From Penicillium oxalicum (taxonomy: Eukaryota; Ascomycota; Eurotiomycetes; Eurotiales; Aspergillaceae), in the NCBI RefSeq assembly GCF_001723175.1, contig NC_064650.1, forward strand, positions 3,906,001-3,970,000: DNA of 64,000 nucleotides. The letters run 5' to 3'. The translations under genes and the position numbers were made by a program. Of the stretch, positions 1 through 11,806 are shown one piece after another; the stretch's first letter is position 1; every line of letters starts with the position of its first letter. Below the pieces are notes generated by a model. The model saw only the letters and a program-made list of their open reading frames with translations. It did no database searches and had not been told where the DNA came from.

Positions 1-2045
1 ATCAACGGACCGCTGGTGTTCCTCGATAACGTCAGACCAGCCCTGCTTCCGGTTTAGCTTCATGATGCACAGCGCACGCTAACAGTGGCCTTGTATTGCA
101 GGTCAAGTTCCCTCGTTACAATGAGATCGTGTCTCTGACGCTTCCCGATGGCACGGAGCGCTCCGGTCAGGTCCTGGAAGCTAGAGGTGAGCTTACCTAG
201 CAGCTTAGTCTGAGCTACGTCAAGAGGCTGGAAACTCACCAATTTCTTTTTTTTTCGCGCCAAAATAGGCAACCGAGCTGTCGTTCAGGTTCGCATGGAC
301 CCCAGCGTCATCCTTGACCATTAACAAATTGTTGACAAGTCTACGATCAGGTGTTCGAAGGCACTTCCGGTATTGATGTGAAGAAGGTACTTGTGCACAC
401 GGTCTCGCGTGAGACGGAGCAGGCGCGCTAACCAGAAAATCAGACCAAAGTCGAGTTCTCCGGCCACAGTTTGAAGCTGGGTGTCTCCGAGGACATGTTG
501 GGTCGTGTCTTTGACGGATCAGGACGTGCCATCGACAAGGGCCCCAAGGTGTTGGCGGAGGACTATCTCGATATCAACGGACAGCCCATCAACCCTTACT
601 CTCGAGTACGTGATGTCATTTGCAGTCTTGGGAAAGCAAAAAAAAAAAAAACCACAAGCCGAAACTGATTGCCGTTGATGTAGGTGTATCCCGAGGAAAT
701 GATTTCCACCGGTATCTCCGCCATCGACACGATGAACTCCATTGCTCGTGGACAGAAGATTCCCATCTTCTCCGCCGCCGGTCTTCCCCACAACGAGATT
801 GCCGCCCAGATCTGTCGTCAAGCCGGCCTAGTCAAGCGACCCACCAAGGATGTCCATGACGGTCATGAGGAGAACTTCTCAATTGTCTTTGCTGCGATGG
901 GTGTTAACATGGAAACGGCTCGTTTCTTCACTCGCGACTTCGAGGAGAACGGTAGTATGGAACGTGTCACTCTGTTCCTCAACTTGGCCAATGATCCCAC
1001 CATTGAGCGTATTATCACACCTCGCCTGGCCCTGACCACCGCAGAATACTACGCTTATCAATTGGAGAAGCACGTTCTGGTCATCATGACCGATCTGTCG
1101 GCCTACTGTGACGCTCTCCGTGAGGTCTCAGCCGCTCGTGAGGAAGTGCCGGGTCGTCGCGGTTACCCCGGTTACATGTACACGGATTTGTCCACTATCT
1201 ATGAGCGTGCTGGTCGTGTTGAGGGCCGTAACGGATCCATCACCCAGATTCCTATTCTGACGATGCCTAACGATGGTAAGTGGGCTTTGAGATCAGCGCC
1301 TGCTATGGTCCATCTGCTCGACCCATCAAAACCGTGATTACTGACCACTATCTTCTCTTGATTTAGATATCACTCACCCCATTCCCGATCTGACTGGTAC
1401 TGCAATAATTCCCCTTCCCTTTCCACCTTTCCGGCAATCTTCAACGGGGCTAATCAAAACTGCAGGTTATATCACGGAGGGCCAGATTTTCGTCGATCGC
1501 CAGCTTGCCAACAAGGGTGTCTACCCTCCTATTAACGTGCTGCCTTCACTGTCCCGTCTGATGAAATCGGCTATTGGCGAGGGACGTACCCGCAAGGACC
1601 ACTCGGATGTCTCTAACCAACTGTATGCGAAGTACGCTATCGGTCGTGATGCCGGTAAGTATCGTCCTCTTTCTCAAATCGTTTACGGTTGTATTCCACT
1701 CCGATCACCCTGTTAACCCCCTTTGTAGCCGCCATGAAGGCAGTCGTCGGAGAGGAAGCCCTGTCTTCCGAGGACAAGCTTTCCCTGGAATTCCTCGACA
1801 AGTTCGAGCGCACCTTCATCAGCCAGTCTCCCTATGAGTCTCGCACAATTCAGGAGTCCCTCGACATTGCATGGAACCTTCTCCGCGTATACCCCAAGGA
1901 ATTGCTGAACCGTATCCCGAAGCGTGTTCTGGATGAATTCTACGCCCGCTCCGCCCGCAAGATCGCCAACAAGGATACCCGCGATAACTCGGGCGAGCAG
2001 CAGCAGGGCTCTTCGCAGCAGAGCGCCAACCTCATTGATGCATGA
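1..2045 (+). CDS. vma2: V-type proton ATPase subunit B (5'-truncated by window edge)
   Basis: Non-catalytic B subunit of the V1 sector of the vacuolar H+-ATPase, which acidifies vacuole and endosomes. Nine exons are seen: 1-30, 102-186, 269-288, 351-386, 444-605, 684-1275, 1367-1396, 1466-1654 and 1729-2045. Joined, they give 486 residues and close every phase, ending in ...QSANLIDA. Only roughly the first 20-30 residues are missing, judged against the yeast protein (about 517 residues). The track [82 protein letters not shown] and GQIFVDRQL blocks is typical of the family. The gene is unusually rich in tiny exons (20, 30 and 36 nt). The first intron uses a GTCAGA donor with a CTAAC branch point near 79. 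The 3' end faces the trpB 3' end across 800 bp. Identification is very secure; the donor at 31 is the least certain junction. Confidence 0.97.
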
Positions 2046-2845
2046 AATGTCAAAACAGAGAAGGAGTGACTGTCCTTGCTGGATCTCTCATGAACAAGGT
2101 TTTGTATCCATTTAGTTCGCGCGAAGACGAAGGAACTCGAAGGAACGCCCAGACTCCTGGAATGATGGATTCTGTCTGGGTGTCCTGTACCGCTCTTTCG
2201 TTCTCCGCTGCATATATCTCTTTGATGCGGTTGTATCTGTTTCAGCTTGATTGTTTTATTTTTTTTTCTTCTGTTCGCCATGATCTCGCGTACTTGCGCC
2301 GACCTACCCACCGAATTCATATTAGAATCCCCCTGACGATACTCCTCCGTAGTTTCTACTGTAGTTCTTGAGGCCTTGTCGAGGGACCATCTCGGCCATC
2401 CTTCACGATGAAATCTGACCTGGTGCTACAATCCAAAGACGTGCTATTCAAGGAGCGCCCTAGATAACTGGTAACCATATCGCCTGCTACAACAGGATCG
2501 TTGTTGAATGATAAACAAAAATGATGCTTCATACTTGGTGGGATAAAATGCCATCGAACAGAAAATCAAAAAAAAAAACCTCCCACGCCAGAGAGGAGAT
2601 GATCAAAATCCAAAATCGGGAATCTGCCTCACGATTAGAAACCGATAGCAATGATGAGAATTATCTTTGAAAAAAAAAGGTGATCCGTCCCGAAAACTTG
2701 GGAGAATGAAAACAGAAAGCATGAGAGACGCTAAAGACTTTTCTGCTCGGCTCTAGAAGAGCAACTTTTAGTACTGCGGCCTCCCGGGAACGCTCATATG
2801 AAAGTGAAAAAGAAACTTAAAAAAGAAGGAACGGCGAATCAAGGC
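2046..2845. other. Convergent 3' intergenic region, V-ATPase B / tryptophan synthase
   Basis: About 800 bp separates the two stop codons. It is A/T-leaning, with several poly-A and poly-T runs (near 2252-2270, 2565-2578, 2671-2678), as expected for two 3' UTRs meeting tail to tail. No separate gene is seen. Confidence 0.7.
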
Positions 2846-5173
2846 TTAGAAACGGAGATCCCAGCCAATCTTAGGACCCAGGCGAGGAAGCTCATCAGCT
2901 ACGCTCTGAACATCCTTGTCACCACGGCCGCTCAGGTTGAGCACGATGTTCTCGCCCTTCTTCATGGTCTTGGCGATTTGCATGACGCCCCAGACGGCAT
3001 GGGAAGTTTCGAGCGCGGGAATGATACCTTCGTGCTGAGCCAGGGCACGGAATCCTTCGAGACATTGACTGTCATCAGCAACAATGAAAGTGGCGCGGTT
3101 GGCATCCTTCCAGGCACTCAGCTCAGGGCCGACACCAGGGTAGTCAAGACCGGCGGAAATCGAGTGTGTCTCAGCGATCTGGCCGTGCTCGTTCTGGAGG
3201 ACGTAGGTACGGACGCCGTGAAGCACGCCCGCTTGACCATTAGTCAGGGTAGCCGAGTTGCGGGGGGTGTCGACACCGTCGCCACCAGCCTCAACACCAA
3301 TCAACTTGACGGTGGGATCGTTAGAGAATGGATGGAACATGCCTACGGCGTTGCTACCACCACCGACGCAGGCGACCACCGCGTCAGGCAGCTTGCCAAT
3401 CTCAGCCTGCATCTGTTCCTTGGTTTCCTGTCCAATAACGGACTGGAAGGTACGAACGATAGTTGGGAATGGGTGGGGACCAATAGCAGAGCCGATGATG
3501 TAGTGAGTCGTGTCCAGTTCCTCGACCCAGGCACGGAGAGCCTCGTTCACAGCGTCACGGAGAGTACGGCTTCCCGCGTCAACAGCAACGACCGAAGCAC
3601 CGAGAAGCTTCATACGGAACACATTGAGAGCCTGGCGACGGACGTCCTCAGCGCCCATGTAAACGGTACACTTCATGCCGAACTTTGCGCAGACAGTAGC
3701 CGTGGCAACACCATGCTGACCGGCACCTGTTTCAGCAATGATGCGAGTCTTGCCCAAGCGGCGAGCAACGAGAATCTGGCCGAGAGCATTGTTGATCTTG
3801 TGGCTGCCGGTGTGGTTCAAATCTTCGCGCTTCAGCCAGATATTGGCACCTCCGACGTGGTCAGTCAAACGCTGAGCGAGATGAAGGCTGCTAGGCCGGC
3901 CCATGTAAGGATAGTACGAGCGGAACTCCTCCCAGAATTTGGGGTCATTGCAAGCAGCGGTGAAACCCTCCTCCAACTCTGCCAGGCAGTCCACCAGGGA
4001 CTCGGGGACATACTGGCCACCAAATTCACCGAAACGGGAAGGCTGTGCGGAAGGGTCATTGGTGACATTCAAGGCCTCAAGCTGGTCAGCCAGGCCGGGC
4101 CCAGCAGGGGTATCGGCTTCGGTGATGACCTTGGTCGGGGTGGGTTCAACCACGGATTCCTTCAGCACTGGCTCGATGGTGTTGATCTCGTGAGTCAAGG
4201 CTCCTTTGGCATCGCGCTCCCACTTGCGGCCAGTGATGCTAGTCAAATACTCCTCCGCGGCCTTGGCAGCTTGACCCGCCGGGGCCTCTCCGACAACGCT
4301 GATAATCTTGCTTCCGATAACGACACCCTCAGTTACTTTCTGAACAGACAGGAAGTGCTCCCGCGTGCTGACTCCAAATCCGAGGGCCGCAGGAACATTG
4401 CCGGAGTATTGGTGAACGCGCTTCAGAAGGTCGGGGACTTTGTCACTCAGCGTGCCAGTGGCACCAGTGACACCCATGCGAGAGACGACGTAGATGAAAG
4501 AATCCGCAATCTTGCAAAGGAGCTTCATACGAGATTCCGAGGTAGCGGGGGCAATAAGCGGAACATATGAGAGACTGGCTCCATGGTCAGCTTCTTCAAT
4601 TGCTGTGTTCACGTCCAATCGATCAAATCAACTTACCCAGTGCTGGTGCAAAGGTCACGGAAGCGGACAGCCTCCTCGGGAGGCAAGTCTACCATGATGA
4701 ATCCATTGACGCCGGCCTCCTTGCAGTCACGAAGCATGCGCTCCTCACCATATCGCAGAACCGGGTTGTAGTATCCCATCAACATGATAGGAGCTTTCAA
4801 GCCCCGGCTCCGGGCATCACGAACGATCTGCAGGACCGAGGTAACAGTAACTCCATTTTCCAGGGCCTTGGTGTTAGCCTTCTGGATAACGGGCCCATCC
4901 GCGATGGGGTCTGTGAAAGGAATGCCAAGTTCGATAATGTCTGCGCGACAGTTGAGTCATCGTTAGTCCCGTACTTTCCGTGTGTCCCACAATTCTCCTC
5001 TCGGGACCCCACTAAGATGACTAGAGAAATGACGTACCGGCACCCCCATTTTCTAAGCCCAACAAAATGTCAACCGCCTCTCCATGAGTGGGATATCCAG
5101 CAGTGATGTAAGCCACAAGAGCAGCCCGGTGCTGCTCCTTGCACTTGGCAAATGTGTCCTTGATAGCCTCCAT
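2846..5173 (-). CDS. trpB: Tryptophan synthase, bifunctional alpha-beta
   Basis: Catalyses the last two steps of tryptophan synthesis: indole-3-glycerol phosphate to indole (alpha domain), then indole plus serine to tryptophan (beta domain, PLP). Exons on the minus strand are 5173-5038, 4940-4637 and 4574-2846, giving 722 residues, the usual size of the fungal fused enzyme with alpha first. Alpha motifs include [20 protein letters not shown] (catalytic Glu and Asp) and VPLIAPAT. The beta domain has [21 protein letters not shown] with the PLP lysine at about residue 406, and the phosphate-binding [10 protein letters not shown] loop. The intron 2 acceptor is CCAG at 4575-4578, which restores CTSTGLSYVPL; a nearer AG would break the frame. 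GCN4/CpcA-like sites lie upstream and inside intron 1. The plus strand over exon 3 is also open for 590 codons, which is a codon-bias shadow. The name trpB follows Aspergillus usage (yeast TRP5). Confidence 0.97.
4953..4959. promoter_or_regulatory. TGAGTCA, GCN4/CpcA-type site inside trpB intron 1
   Basis: A perfect TGA(C/G)TCA palindromic core, the known target of the amino-acid starvation regulator Gcn4/CpcA. It lies in the first intron of the tryptophan synthase gene, about 215 bp downstream of the ATG. The site is seen directly; its use is inferred from known cross-pathway control of tryptophan genes. Confidence 0.5.
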
Positions 5174-5311
5174 TGTGATGAGATCGAAGTGATCGCGTGG
5201 GTTGGTGGCGTAACGTCAGAGTTCAAGATAGGAGTACTAAGGAAGGTCAATTGAGGGCAAGAGTTGTTGTCATCCAAAAAAAATTCGAGTTCGATTTCGA
5301 CACCAAGCGAA

Positions 5312-5317
5312 TGACTC
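5312..5317. promoter_or_regulatory. TGACTC half-type CpcA/Gcn4 site upstream of trpB
   Basis: TGACTC lies about 140 bp upstream of the tryptophan synthase ATG and matches six of seven bases of the Gcn4/CpcA element. The position is plausible for amino-acid starvation control. A single six-base match has only modest weight. Confidence 0.4.
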
Positions 5318-5425
5318 GAAGAGAATTCAGAATACTCAAAGGAGAGACAGAGAGAGATGGAGTTGTGAAGTGAAAGTGAGTGCAAGTCGAGAGACCACTT
5401 GCCTTTTTTGCCGCTCGCCGCTTGC

Positions 5426-5433
5426 TCACGTGA
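5426..5433. promoter_or_regulatory. TCACGTGA E-box, proximal copy, upstream of trpB
   Basis: A perfect eight-base palindrome of the CACGTG E-box type, known for bHLH factors such as Cbf1 and the SREBP-like or Pho4-like families. A second identical octamer lies 233 bp further upstream (5659-5666). Which factor binds cannot be told from sequence. Confidence 0.45.
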
Positions 5434-5658
5434 AGCGATAAGATAAAGGTGGAGCGAGGCTAAGGATTCCGAGGGGTGGCGATTAAAGTTTTGTAGCCAG
5501 AAACCTTGACGGGATAGTGAGAATTGCACCAAAAAAGATGTTTATTTTAATGACTGATGGTTGAGAGGCTCGGTGCAATCTCAAAAAGGGTGAATGAAGG
5601 AAAGAAAGGGGAGAAGAGGAAGGCTTATGGTGAAAGCATCACAGATAAAGGCAGAAAA

Positions 5659-5666
5659 TCACGTGA
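5659..5666. promoter_or_regulatory. TCACGTGA E-box, distal copy, upstream of trpB
   Basis: Second copy of the octamer found at 5426-5433, in the same intergenic region. The pair lies between the trpB start and the medA 3' end, so it most likely serves trpB. Confidence 0.45.
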
Positions 5667-6855
5667 CATAGATCGGGATCCCGCTGAGCGTTGAAGAGGC
5701 GGCTCGTCATAAACGGGGCCGGCTGGGGGAACGTGGGCGGAGGAGCCTCGAGATTGTCTCAGCATGCCATTTATTTGCCTGAAGCTCAAGGCAACAACTG
5801 TATACCGGGCGCCACACAGCGAAAGCTTATCTACTGGTGAAGTGCGCGAGTTGCAGCAAGCAGAATAATCGAGAAAGAAATGATGGGATCATTAAAATGG
5901 ATCAGTTTCTCACTGGTCATAAATTATAACTGCTTCAACGAATTGTGCAAAAGACAAAAATCTCGAGATTCCTGAATCATCCTAGAACGCCGCAGTGATG
6001 CAATGAGCAGTCAGGATGTCATCCTCTGGTCAAATGGTCCAAAAAAGCAAAAACAGCAAAAGCTCAAAGATGACAACAAAATATGGTCTTTTGTGCACCA
6101 CACAGGGACGCACAGCAGAGCCAAGCCTCAGCGCAAATCCCGTCACAGAGGTTAAAGCGGACCAAAAAGGCAGAGGACCCGCTGATGGCGCCAAACAGAA
6201 CAACAAAAGGCACTGCCAGGGGTGAAAGACCGCAAAGGAAGACTGAAAAATAACTGAAAACAAAACTTGCAAAGTCCCAAAAATGAACATGAAACAAGTC
6301 CAAAAATCTATCCCAACCCGTTCCTGCGAATGCAAAAGGAATGACTGCAGCGCCCGTGCTATGCCAAATATTCGTACAGTAGCCCAGATTATTGTATAAG
6401 GAGAGAAAGCTCAAAATGCCCAGTGTGGAGTATATGCAACCCAAAAAAAAAACACAAAGAAGGAGAATCGAACAAAGCATCCCCGAGTAGAAAAGGGGGG
6501 AGGAGATCATCGTGGCTGACAAGCGGGGCCTCAGAGCTGAAGACCCGGAATGGCAAGTGGAAAGAAGTATATGCAAAATTGCTTTTGGGTTTGAGAAAGG
6601 GCATTTCGGCATGAAAAGTGTAAGGAGAGACATGAAGATCATAAAGAGGTGGCCACCAGTGGCTCACAGGGATGGTTACCAAAACATCCAGGGGGGAGGA
6701 TGTGATGCTGGCCAGCACCGGAGAACATGGAGGCGACTGGGCTGTGTCAAGGGAGCGATAAGAAGAAGGATCGTATGTGCAGTGAAGGAGGAGAGGAAGA
6801 CAAGATCGAAAGGTAAGAACAACAGCGAGGATCCAAGAGCGCCGAAATGTGAAGA

Positions 6856-9416
6856 TTACCGGCCGTGGGAGGCCTCGTGGATGGGGTACACCGGATCAAT
6901 GTAGCTGTAAGATGGACCAGCTGAAGGAGTTGAAGTGCTCAACCCATGAAGTTCCCAAGTATTGCGAGGAGGGGCAGCAACCAGACTCTGCACGTGGTTG
7001 GGGTGACAGACTGCCGGATATGAGTAGGTTCCAATCGAGGTATATGGGTGGCTCATTGGGGGCATGGTGGAGCGGTATTCGGCCGGACCAGCAACCAGTG
7101 CGCAAGGCTGATTTGGCTGTGGGACATACACTGGAGCAGAGACTCCATGGTGTGCATAGGTGCCCACGGGGCCAGCATCTGCAAGGGAATGGGGAGACGG
7201 CACAGTGTGAGGTTCAGTGCCGGAGTCGGAGCCGTTGCCGTGGTTGGTAAAGTGGCTGATCGAGGCGGGCAGCACGCCTGCGGTCGAGGAATAGCTCGCG
7301 GACTGCAAAAAATCAAGCGATGATCACATTAGTTATGAACCGAATGGAAAGGGGATCAAAAGGGGAGAGATCGTCTTACATATTTCCCAATAATTTTTCT
7401 CAAGGCTTCCGCCAGGATGCTCCACGGGAACACCTTGACGTCCTTCTCAATGTTCCGCGGCTTGGGTGCAGGGAAGCCCATGATGACCTTGAAAAACTCC
7501 TCGCTATCGGCCTTGGCTTTGGAAACCGTCAAGGGGCGGAACCCTTCGAGGTTGCGGCGAATGCGATTCTTCTCCTCCACCGTGAACCGCACAGCAACCA
7601 AGGATTCCAGCAAGTAGATGGTGTCCACACTAGTGACAAAGCACTCATCCTTGCCTTCCCAGTGAATGCAGCTGATGCAGATGCTGTTGGGAGCGCGCTC
7701 TTCCGGAGTAACGGGTTTGAAATCAGCGTTGATAGTGCTCCCATTTTGAGAGCGGCTGAACTGCACTAGGCGGCGTTGGGATTGGCGCTCTTCGGCAGTC
7801 CAACCGGTGGCCATCGAGTTCAGATCCCCATTCAGTTTCAATACAGCCTTGGTCGGGTACATGGCATATGGGTTGAAGCTCGAGCTGTTGCCAAGCCCGC
7901 TGGCTTGTTGCAAGGTTGAGGTGCGGATCAGGGTAGGGTTTGCGGCGCTGGAGGTCCGGGCCGGCGACGGACCTCGGTGCTGCGACATGGGATGAGCAAG
8001 AGCCAGGCTTTGGTCCCGCACTTCGTGGGACGCAGGCATGAAGGCAGGGCTCCAGGTGGAAGTCAGGGGGGACGGTGCACGGAAATTGGGCTGCGACGTG
8101 GCCGAGCCGGCAGCAAAGTGAACCGGGCCACCACGCGGAGAAGCGGCAGCATGGAACTGGTGTGCAAACGGGGTCATGGCCGGGAGATTCTGCATGTAGG
8201 GTGAGAAAGAAGCAGAGGGGCTATCCCGGTAAGTGTAGTTTTCAGTGCGCTCCGTCTTCGGGCCGGACTGAGGACCAGCGAATCTCTTGGTGGGTGCCGA
8301 AGTTTCTTGGACGTTGTCCGTATAGTTGGAGTATTTCCTCTTGCGAGAGTCCGCGTCCGGCGAAGAGCGTGAGACCTGCTCGTAGGTGTAGATGCCGACC
8401 TGCAAAGTAGTGGGCTGGCCATCGCTTTGAGTCTCCAACACAACCTGCAACGGCACGGCGATGGAAGCGGAGCCAGTGACGGCAAACGGGGGCGCGTCCA
8501 CGGAGAGACAGTACTGGAAATTGGCACCCTGAAAGCCGAGGAAATGCGGGTTACATGCGCACCGCTTGGTGCCGAACATCAGGTAGAGAGCCCCATAGCA
8601 CGAGCTGTGCAAGTCAAAGGGAGATTGAATCTGGACCACGACTCGAGTGCCCTCGATACCGCGCTGCGGACTATACGTAAGAATCTCGGGAACTTGTCGT
8701 GGACGGGTGCCCATCATCGGCGATTGGCCCTCTTCGTAGGAGCTGGCGTACTCCTGGTTGGCAATGTACGGGACACAGTCTGAGATCTGACTCGCCTGGT
8801 CGGCCATTGGCGAAGGGACTAAAGATGAGGCCACGTAGGGGGACTGGCCGTATGTCGAATATGATCCGGCATCCTGTACAGACCGCGTGGACGCGTAGTC
8901 TAATTCACGATGGTCAGCATGTCAACTTTTTGTCGCCAGCGGACACTCACTCGAGTGCGGGAGGCTACTTACCCAAAATAGAGCCTGCAGCGGGCTTCTG
9001 AAAACTAGACATAGACAGAATGGGCTCAGACTTGGCCCACAGGCCGTCTGAAAACGCACCAACAAACTGTGACTCCTCAGAATCCGAGAAATCCAAAGAC
9101 TCGCCTACAATGAGAGGCGTTTGGAAATCAGGATCGAACTAGACGGGAATGCGGTGTCAGCAAGGTTCACCCTCTTTTAACACACAGCAAAACGCGGCGA
9201 TAAAGCGGACTGCACTTTCCGTCGCTCTCCAAGGACTCGAAGGGTCGAAGTTCTGTTCTCAAACAGACCCCGCCAGGCTCAAAACGAACACGATGCAGGC
9301 GCCCAGAAGTAGAGACGAGGGGAGAAACAGAAACAGAGACATGGACAGACACTCACCAAAACACCGTGGGTCTTCGAGTAAGCCAGCTTGAAGGTGTTGC
9401 AGCAACTGCAACAAGA
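6856..9416 (-). CDS. medA: Medusa (MedA/Acon-3/Ren1)-type developmental regulator, 5' end unresolved
   Basis: Nuclear regulator of conidiophore development, biofilm and virulence traits in Aspergillus relatives. Placed exons: 9416-9357, 9138-8973, 8899-7380 and 7302-6856; they join in phase and encode 730 residues up to ...YPIHEASHGR. The N-terminal part carries a cysteine cluster (SCCSCCNTFKLAYSKTHG), then FDPDFQTPLIVGESLDFSD. A conserved block follows, from about PEILTYSPQRGIEGTRVVV to LQVGIYTY. The C-terminal conserved block runs from TGWTAEERQSQRRLVQF through SICISCIHWEGKDECFVTSVD to FPWSILAEALRKIIGKY. The middle is low-complexity (Ser, Pro, Gln). An in-frame stop lies just upstream of 9416, so the true start must be in a more distal exon that I could not locate; TTCAG at 9417-9421 is a possible acceptor, with TTGCAG (ending at 9406) as an alternative. 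The upstream 19 kb is gene-free. Confidence 0.9.
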
Positions 9417-10526
9417 CTGAACTCTTTAAAAGCGAATGACTGGGAATTTATCCACAAGATCAAGCCACGAGGAAGACACGCGAAAAGGGGTCTTCTCCGA
9501 GACAAGCCAGAAGATGGAACGAGCGACAAGTGGGAAGCTTTGTGCGGTCAAGCGTCCAGATCGGCTGGTGACAACGAGCGTCGGAACACCACTCAGCGAT
9601 ACGAGGTGTAGAGCCGGGAAAAGGTTGTGGATGGGTGCCTGCAGCGACGGAGATTGCAATAGCACGGATTTTTTGATTCAGTGAGATCCTGAAAGCATGC
9701 CAATTAAAAGGGCGGAAATGGACCAGACTGGCGAGGTTTGGGGCTTTGTTGTCTCGAATCCCCGTAAATGTTTCGGGAAAAGCTTATCGACAATTGGCCT
9801 GACAGGCCTGACAGGAACACTAAGAGACGAATCAGCACGCAGGCCTGCCAGATTTTGCCCGAAGCGAGCTTCAGAGCTGATCGTTGGGTCTCCGTTGGGC
9901 GTCATGTTGACCGGCACTCGCGAGCAGACTCGGAGACATGGATCAAGAGCAGACGTTGATTCCCACAGACGAATCCAGAGAACGGGCTGGTGCATCAATC
10001 ACCCAGCCTGAATCTTCCCATGGGCAACAAAACATACACACGAGAATTGGCAAACCCCGACCTCTCACGAAAAGAGGATTGATCAAGGTGGAAGTCCAGG
10101 ACCGGATGAGACAAGACAAGGAGTGGAGGGAGGCCTACCAGGTGAATCAGGATGAAAGTCAAAGTCCGTTGACCCCTTTCACCAACAATTGGTCGTCTGA
10201 CTGTCCTAATATGCAACGTTCGTAACGAGCTGAACTGGATGAGAAGAGAACAGAGTCAACAACAAACACTTGATCCGAAATGAAATGAGATGAGATGTGA
10301 CCAAAACGAGCAACGACAAGAGAGTCCCCAAGGGGATACAGTACTATCGAAATTGATATCAGACGGGGAGACCTGGCCGCCCAGTATCCGCGACGCTCAT
10401 CATCTCCGACGGGCTCGTTCGCCTCTAGTCCCACGAATGGCCACCCCATCCAAGTAGTTCGGCGCTGCAAGGAGATTGTGCCATCTGGAACATGACCCCC
10501 AAAAGGGCAAAAGATGCAAGGCACGA

Positions 10527-10592
10527 GGGGGGGGAAGGGAGGGAGCCCGTGGGCACCAAGGAGGGCAGGAGGGCAGGAGGGAAGGGGAGGGG
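10527..10592 (+). other. Tandem G-quadruplex-prone tracts
   Basis: Two adjacent sets of four or more G-runs on the plus strand. The set at 10563-10592 has five runs of at least three G with loops of 5, 5, 2 and 1 bases, satisfying the usual quadruplex pattern. The set at 10527-10553 starts with eight G and has loops of 2, 1 and about 7. Both lie about 1.1 kb upstream of the first placed medA exon, on the strand opposite its mRNA. Confidence 0.6.
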
Positions 10593-11708
10593 AACACGAT
10601 GCCGATCCTGCAAGTCATACAGGGAGATTAACTCTGTTTTATCAACTCACCTGGTTCGTTGATAATTAATTGCCGACGGCCAGAGTCTCAAGTGGTTTGC
10701 CTTTGCAATCAACCACCGATTTCCGGGCCGTGAATGTTGGATTTGGAGGATTGTGCTTCTCTCCTTTTCTCGAGATCCGCAATGTTCCGGTCACTCGAGG
10801 AGAGGCTTGTGCTAGAATTGTGTGGAGGCACAAGAACGTCCTGATGCGATCTAGAACGAGTGGTAGATCTTCGACAGAGACGGAGGCCTCGGGAATCGGA
10901 GCTGAGATGCACACGGTGCTTCGATTTCTGAGCTCTTCCAACCCCAAACAAACGGCGTGCTTACAAGGTAGTCGTTCACGAATCCACCAAGATCAGAAGC
11001 CGTGAAAACGGCAGTCGCAAACGAAACGCGACAGCGTTTGACCGCGCAATCTCCGTAAGGTCGCCCCTGTGACGGGAAATTCTAATCCCCGGGCACAAGA
11101 GAGGATAGTGGTGGGCGACAATTAGATATTAATGAATAATCAGGTTATAAACTGAATTTCGTGGGTTTCCGTCCTGTTCTCAAATTCTCTTGGGCGTGTT
11201 CCTTTCCTTGCCTGTCCTCTTGCTTTGCGATCTTTCTTCCTATTCAGAGAAGAAACCGCTGTGGAGAGAATAGAAGTCTTCTTCTTTTTTGGGGGGAGGG
11301 GGAGAGGGGACGGGGAGTTTTCTGTGGTTTTCGATCTGAAGGTTTTCCGATAAAGAGGTTTTAAATGTCGGCCTTTTTTTGGGATCTTTTCAGGTACTCA
11401 AAAAAGAGGAGCGACGTAGCGAACGTGAATCTCGTGGCAGCAGATAGCGAGCGTAAGAGCGAACGTGGGGAGCGAATGTGTGGTGAGACCGTCAAGGTAT
11501 CATCATCAGAGAGCCCAAGAAAGAGGATGATTTCGAGGAAAGGGACGCGGGGGGAGGAAGAGAACTAAATCAATGCAAGGATGGCGTAGGGTTAAAAGCG
11601 AAGAGAGTCGTCCGAGTATACGGATTATTATTAGCAATTGAGCAGTCATGACCAGGCACGGCCGAGGGTGTAAGGTAATGCCGTTCAGGGACTATACTTC
11701 TTGTGGTA

Positions 11709-11806
11709 GGGGGGGGGGGGAGTGGTTCCGGTCCTTCAACTGGAAGGAGTGCCTCAGTGGCCTTACCGGGTGGGGGAAATGGAGGCAGGAGAGAGGAGGG
11801 GGGGGG
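11709..11806 (+). repeat. Poly-G runs in purine-rich block
   Basis: A run of 12 G (11709-11720) is followed by a GGGTGGGGG cluster and a run of nine G (11798-11806). This is a second G-rich block in the medA upstream region; such runs are also prone to assembly error. Confidence 0.6.

Larger units (their letters stand above)
5174..6855. other. trpB promoter and medA 3' flank
   Basis: The 1.7 kb between two genes in tandem on the minus strand. The trpB-proximal part (5174-5700) holds the CpcA-like and E-box sites. The part nearer medA (6000-6855) is rich in CAAAA-type runs on the plus strand and probably carries the medA 3' UTR. Short open frames here have no recognisable protein features. 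No other gene is seen. Confidence 0.6.

Noticed and set aside
2798..4570. A 590-codon open frame on the plus strand across trpB exon 3
   Set aside because: It is antisense to the secure tryptophan synthase beta domain, has no domain features, and results from strong third-position C/G bias. Length alone is not evidence here.
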